From an uncultured Granulosicoccaceae bacterium (lineage in GTDB: Bacteria; Pseudomonadota; Gammaproteobacteria; CALCKW01), in the NCBI GenBank assembly GCA_937965695.1, contig CALCKW010000037.1:1-34454 (forward strand): a stretch of DNA of 34,454 bases, in the 5' to 3' direction. How positions within the stretch are numbered: the stretch's first letter is position 1; the number at the start of each line of letters is the position of its first letter. The notes under the pieces were generated by a model. The model was not told the DNA's origin. It did not search any database and worked only from the letters and a program-made list of their open reading frames with translations. The position numbers and the translations under genes were made by a program. Positions 32,668 through 34,454 of the stretch are shown piece after piece.

Positions 32668-33216
32668 ATGCCCAATAAACTAACGGCTCGTATTGAGGTA
32701 AAATTACTCCGCTCTACTAGCTTGGAATTTCCCGAGCTCACTCCTGTACTCAAGCCATTTACAATTCGGCGAAGCCAAATAGAGGAGTCTGAATCTTTGG
32801 CCGCACTCTGCGGACGAGCGTATCCAGATGAAGCGTGGGACCTGGAGAACACTAAGCTTGAGCTTTTTCAAAGCGACACAGTCAAGGCTGTTTTGGTTGT
32901 TGCGGATACAAATCAGTTGCTAGCAACAGCTTCTTTGCAAGTACATTCACATGCACCATACTCAGCTCAAGTGCGTTGGGTTGCTACAGAGCATAAGTGG
33001 CGGCGTCACGGGTTTGCTCGTGCTTTAGTTGTTAGCCTTTTGAAGATAGCCAAAAAAGAGGGTTGCAAGGAAACATACCTTCATACCACTACGAATTTAT
33101 TGGGCGCTATTTCATTATAAATACAACTGGGCTTTGAGCCGGTGGTGAGAAACAAAAAAGAACGGGACGCATGGAAAGACGTGTTTAATGCGCTAGGAAT
33201 TAATTCACGTTTTTAA
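32668..33216 (+). pseudogene. GNAT-family acetyltransferase with internal stop, inverted in its cassette
   Basis: From ATG 32668 the frame encodes a GNAT protein with TIRRSQIEESESLAALCGRAYPDEAW, acetyl-CoA motif QVRWVATEHKWRRHGFARALVVSLLKIAKKEG, and NLLGAISL. A TAA at 33118-33120 then stops the frame, yet it continues IQLGFEPVVRNKKERDAWKDVFNALGINSRF to a TAA at 33214. The expected Tyr at the interruption (AISLYIQLGFEP) fits the last strand of the GNAT fold. It is the only plus-strand gene in an array otherwise read on the minus strand, and its final stop overlaps the next attC. Confidence 0.72.
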
Positions 33217-33287
33217 TCTAACGCCTTGCTCTGCGGGATAATGCGAGCGCGAGCGAGTAGTTTTCCCAATGAAGCAACTTGTTATAC
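33216..33287 (-). repeat. attC site, 72 bp
   Basis: On this strand ATCTAACGCCTTGCTCTGCGGG opens it and CTTGTTATAC closes it. The stem pairs CTCTGCGGGATAA with TTTTCCCAATGAAG imperfectly. On the minus strand the right core reads GTTAGAT, an exact GTTRRRY. It is followed on the minus strand by the inverted GNAT. Confidence 0.82.
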
Positions 33288-33289
33288 AT

Positions 33290-33688
33290 TTATTTACTAA
33301 TTCTTTTTTTACGTATGTATTCTCTGATTGTTAACACAAAACCGATAACAAATATTACGCCTCCAAAAATCAAAAACAATACTACTTTATCTCCATCAGA
33401 ACCATTAATTCCTTTGTTTCCTAAGGTTGTTGCACCTAACAATATTGAAGCAAAAAAACCTCTTTTTATGAATAGTATCAGACCAATAAAAGATAATATT
33501 ACATAAATGATAATTTTGTTGTTAGATTTAAACGCTTTAGATAAATCTATTATAGATAGCACGTTCTCAACTGAAGCATCTGGTATGGTTTTTAAAAACT
33601 CTTCAACTGCCTCATGTTGATCTAGGCTTTTTATATTTATAGTTTCCTTAGCTGAATTAAGGATATAAGTTATTTTATATTCCTTCAT
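33290..33688 (-). CDS. Cassette-borne two-helix membrane protein
   Basis: A 132-residue protein with an N-terminal cytoplasmic domain of about 55 residues (charged, SLDQHEAVEEFLKTIP), two hydrophobic segments (KIIIYVILSFIGLILFI and VVLFLIFGGVIFVIGFVLTI), and a basic tail (REYIRKKRISK). The gene is very AT-rich compared with the rest of the window, a usual sign of foreign origin. It lies alone between two 72-bp attC sites, and its stop is 3 bp from one of them. Family unknown. Confidence 0.7.
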   Translation of the reverse strand: MKEYKITYILNSAKETINIKSLDQHEAVEEFLKTIPDASVENVLSIIDLSKAFKSNNKIIIYVILSFIGLILFIKRGFFASILLGATTLGNKGINGSDGDKVVLFLIFGGVIFVIGFVLTIREYIRKKRISK

Positions 33689-33712
33689 ATAGCGAATGTC
33701 TCTTTTTGATTT

Positions 33713-33784
33713 GTATAACGCCTTACTCTGTGGAAGTCCGCGAGCAAAAGCGAGTTGGATTTCCGCAGAAGCATCTGGTTATTT
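33713..33784 (-). repeat. attC site, 72 bp
   Basis: Runs from GTATAACGCCTTACTCTG to CATCTGGTTATTT. The central part, CCGCGAGCAAAAGCGAGTTG then GATTTCCGCAGAAGC, is almost identical to the site at 34163. Stem halves CTCTGTGGAAGTCC and GGATTTCCGCAGAAG pair well. Confidence 0.85.
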
Positions 33785-33790
33785 GCTGGA

Positions 33791-34138
33791 CTAACCGAAG
33801 AAACACGCATTTTCGTCTTCACTTACAACCACCAAAAAATCTTCGAAATACTTTACTGTTGGAACCGGAGCATAGCTATGCCACTTTAGATCTTGGCGTT
33901 GCCAGTAAACCTTCCAGAGCTTTTCCTTTTTTACATACGTCGCTTTTGCTAACGGAAGCTCTAATATTTTTTCAGGATTATTCCACTGCGGTCTAACCTC
34001 GAACAACTCAACGCTTTGGTTCTCTATTCGATACCCAAAATCTAATTGACTTCGTATATGAGCGGGCGGCCTACGCTTTTCGAGAAACTTTTCAACCTCT
34101 CGTTCACATCTTTTTAGCTCAAACTCACTTATTGCCAT
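33791..34138 (-). CDS. DUF3024-domain protein, cassette-borne
   Basis: A 115-residue protein with the DUF3024 pattern: PPAHIRSQLDFGYRIENQSVELFEVRPQWNNPEKILELPLAKATYVKKEKLWKVYWQRQDLKWHSYAPVPTV, then a C-terminal LVVVSEDENACFFG. The family is common in integron cassettes and other mobile arrays of gammaproteobacteria, but has no proven function. It fills one cassette between two near-identical attC sites. Confidence 0.85.
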   Translation of the reverse strand: MAISEFELKRCEREVEKFLEKRRPPAHIRSQLDFGYRIENQSVELFEVRPQWNNPEKILELPLAKATYVKKEKLWKVYWQRQDLKWHSYAPVPTVKYFEDFLVVVSEDENACFFG

Positions 34139-34162
34139 CTGCGGTATTTAATCCTTGAGTCC

Positions 34163-34234
34163 AATTAACACTTTTCTCTGCGAAAGTCCGCGAGCAACAG
34201 CGAGTTGGATTTCCGCAGAAGCATTCTGTTATGC
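34163..34234 (-). repeat. attC site, 72 bp
   Basis: Runs from AATTAACACTTTTCTCTGCG to GCATTCTGTTATGC. It has the same length as the sites at 33216 and 33713, with about 50 bp nearly identical to the latter. On the minus strand it opens GCATAAC, overlapping the stop of the toxin-like gene. Confidence 0.85.
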
Positions 34235-34454
34235 CCGCGACATCCAGTGGCTGGGAATTTTCCAAGCATGCACAACACCTATCACAGAAACCTTATTGCC
34301 CTTAATCACGTAAAAAATCCCATAAGGAAACCGTTTTACAAGCGCTCTGTGAACCGTTTTGTGTATCGGCTTATATTGGTTCGGATTCTTCTCGATAAGT
34401 GAAAACGAAGCCTCAATGCATAGCAGTAAATCGTATCCCAAACCGGCGCGGCAC
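34229..34454 (-). CDS. ParE/RelE-family toxin-like protein, truncated by the window edge
   Basis: The last 75 residues of a type II toxin-like protein: GLGYDLLLCIEASFSLIEKNPNQYKPIHKTVHRALVKRFPYGIFYVIKGNKVSVIGVVHAWKIPSHWMSRA. The pattern R-A-L-V-K-R-FPY-x-I-x-Y, then V-H-x-x-(R/K)-x-P-x-x-W-x-x-R is that of the ParE toxins. The frame is open to the right edge, so the N-terminus and any antitoxin lie outside. A start TTG at 34441 would be too late to give a normal length. Toxin genes of this family are frequent in cassette arrays, where they stabilise them. Confidence 0.82.
   Translation of the reverse strand, partial: CRAGLGYDLLLCIEASFSLIEKNPNQYKPIHKTVHRALVKRFPYGIFYVIKGNKVSVIGVVHAWKIPSHWMSRA

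Overview
The window reads as chromosomal DNA of a proteobacterium, most likely a marine or aquatic gammaproteobacterium. The basis is moderate GC, a Zur-type zinc regulator with a matching palindrome, a MerC-type membrane protein, and an integron cassette array with sites of the gammaproteobacterial kind. No rRNA, tRNA or CRISPR array was seen, and the genus cannot be fixed from sequence alone.

Layout. (1) 129-2809: a GlxA/AraC-type regulator divergent from a polar amino-acid ABC transporter (binding protein and permease, no ATPase). (2) 2837-5199: small conserved genes and an RluA-family pseudouridine synthase, then a minus-strand catabolic operon at 8411-4831 in the order Rieske ring-hydroxylating oxygenase, glutamine-synthetase-like ligase, carboxymethyl-hydroxymuconate-isomerase-like tautomerase, VOC protein. 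(3) 8858-12511: small exported and membrane proteins, a Zur-like regulator with MerC, and a DoxX protein. (4) 12594-20350: a complete alpha-glucoside utilisation locus: LacI-type regulator, binding protein, two permeases, GH13 alpha-glucosidase and ABC ATPase (agl type). It has a good promoter, LacI-type operators, and a double stem-loop after the binding-protein gene. (5) 20593-25160: a minus-strand operon of a DsbA-like oxidoreductase, a glutathione S-transferase and a three-part flavoprotein (PPOX + FAD/NAD reductase + [2Fe-2S] ferredoxin), with a divergent LysR regulator. (6) 25246-30176: hypothetical proteins, a GNAT acetyltransferase, small membrane proteins and a class-C beta-lactamase-like lipoprotein. 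(7) 30336-34454 and beyond the right edge: an array of integron gene cassettes marked by six attC-like sites. Reading on the minus strand, the cassettes carry a ParE-like toxin (cut by the window edge), a DUF3024 protein, a two-helix membrane protein, an inverted and broken GNAT gene, a PPOX protein, and a two-gene cassette (helical-repeat protein + P-loop ATPase) broken by several stops. No integrase is in view, so it is either the distal end of a chromosomal integron or a cassette cluster without integrase.

Two structures are not explained by genes. One is the attC array. The other is a family of about 160-bp imperfect palindromes (three full copies and one partial, between 3.1 and 11 kb). 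Three of the four end exactly at the stop codon of a minus-strand gene. The Rieske/ligase/tautomerase/VOC operon is the best candidate for an undescribed pathway: its gene set suggests gamma-glutamylation linked to aromatic ring oxidation, as in aniline degradation, but without local reductase or ring-cleavage genes. The fused reductase at 20.6-22.7 kb is a possible electron donor.
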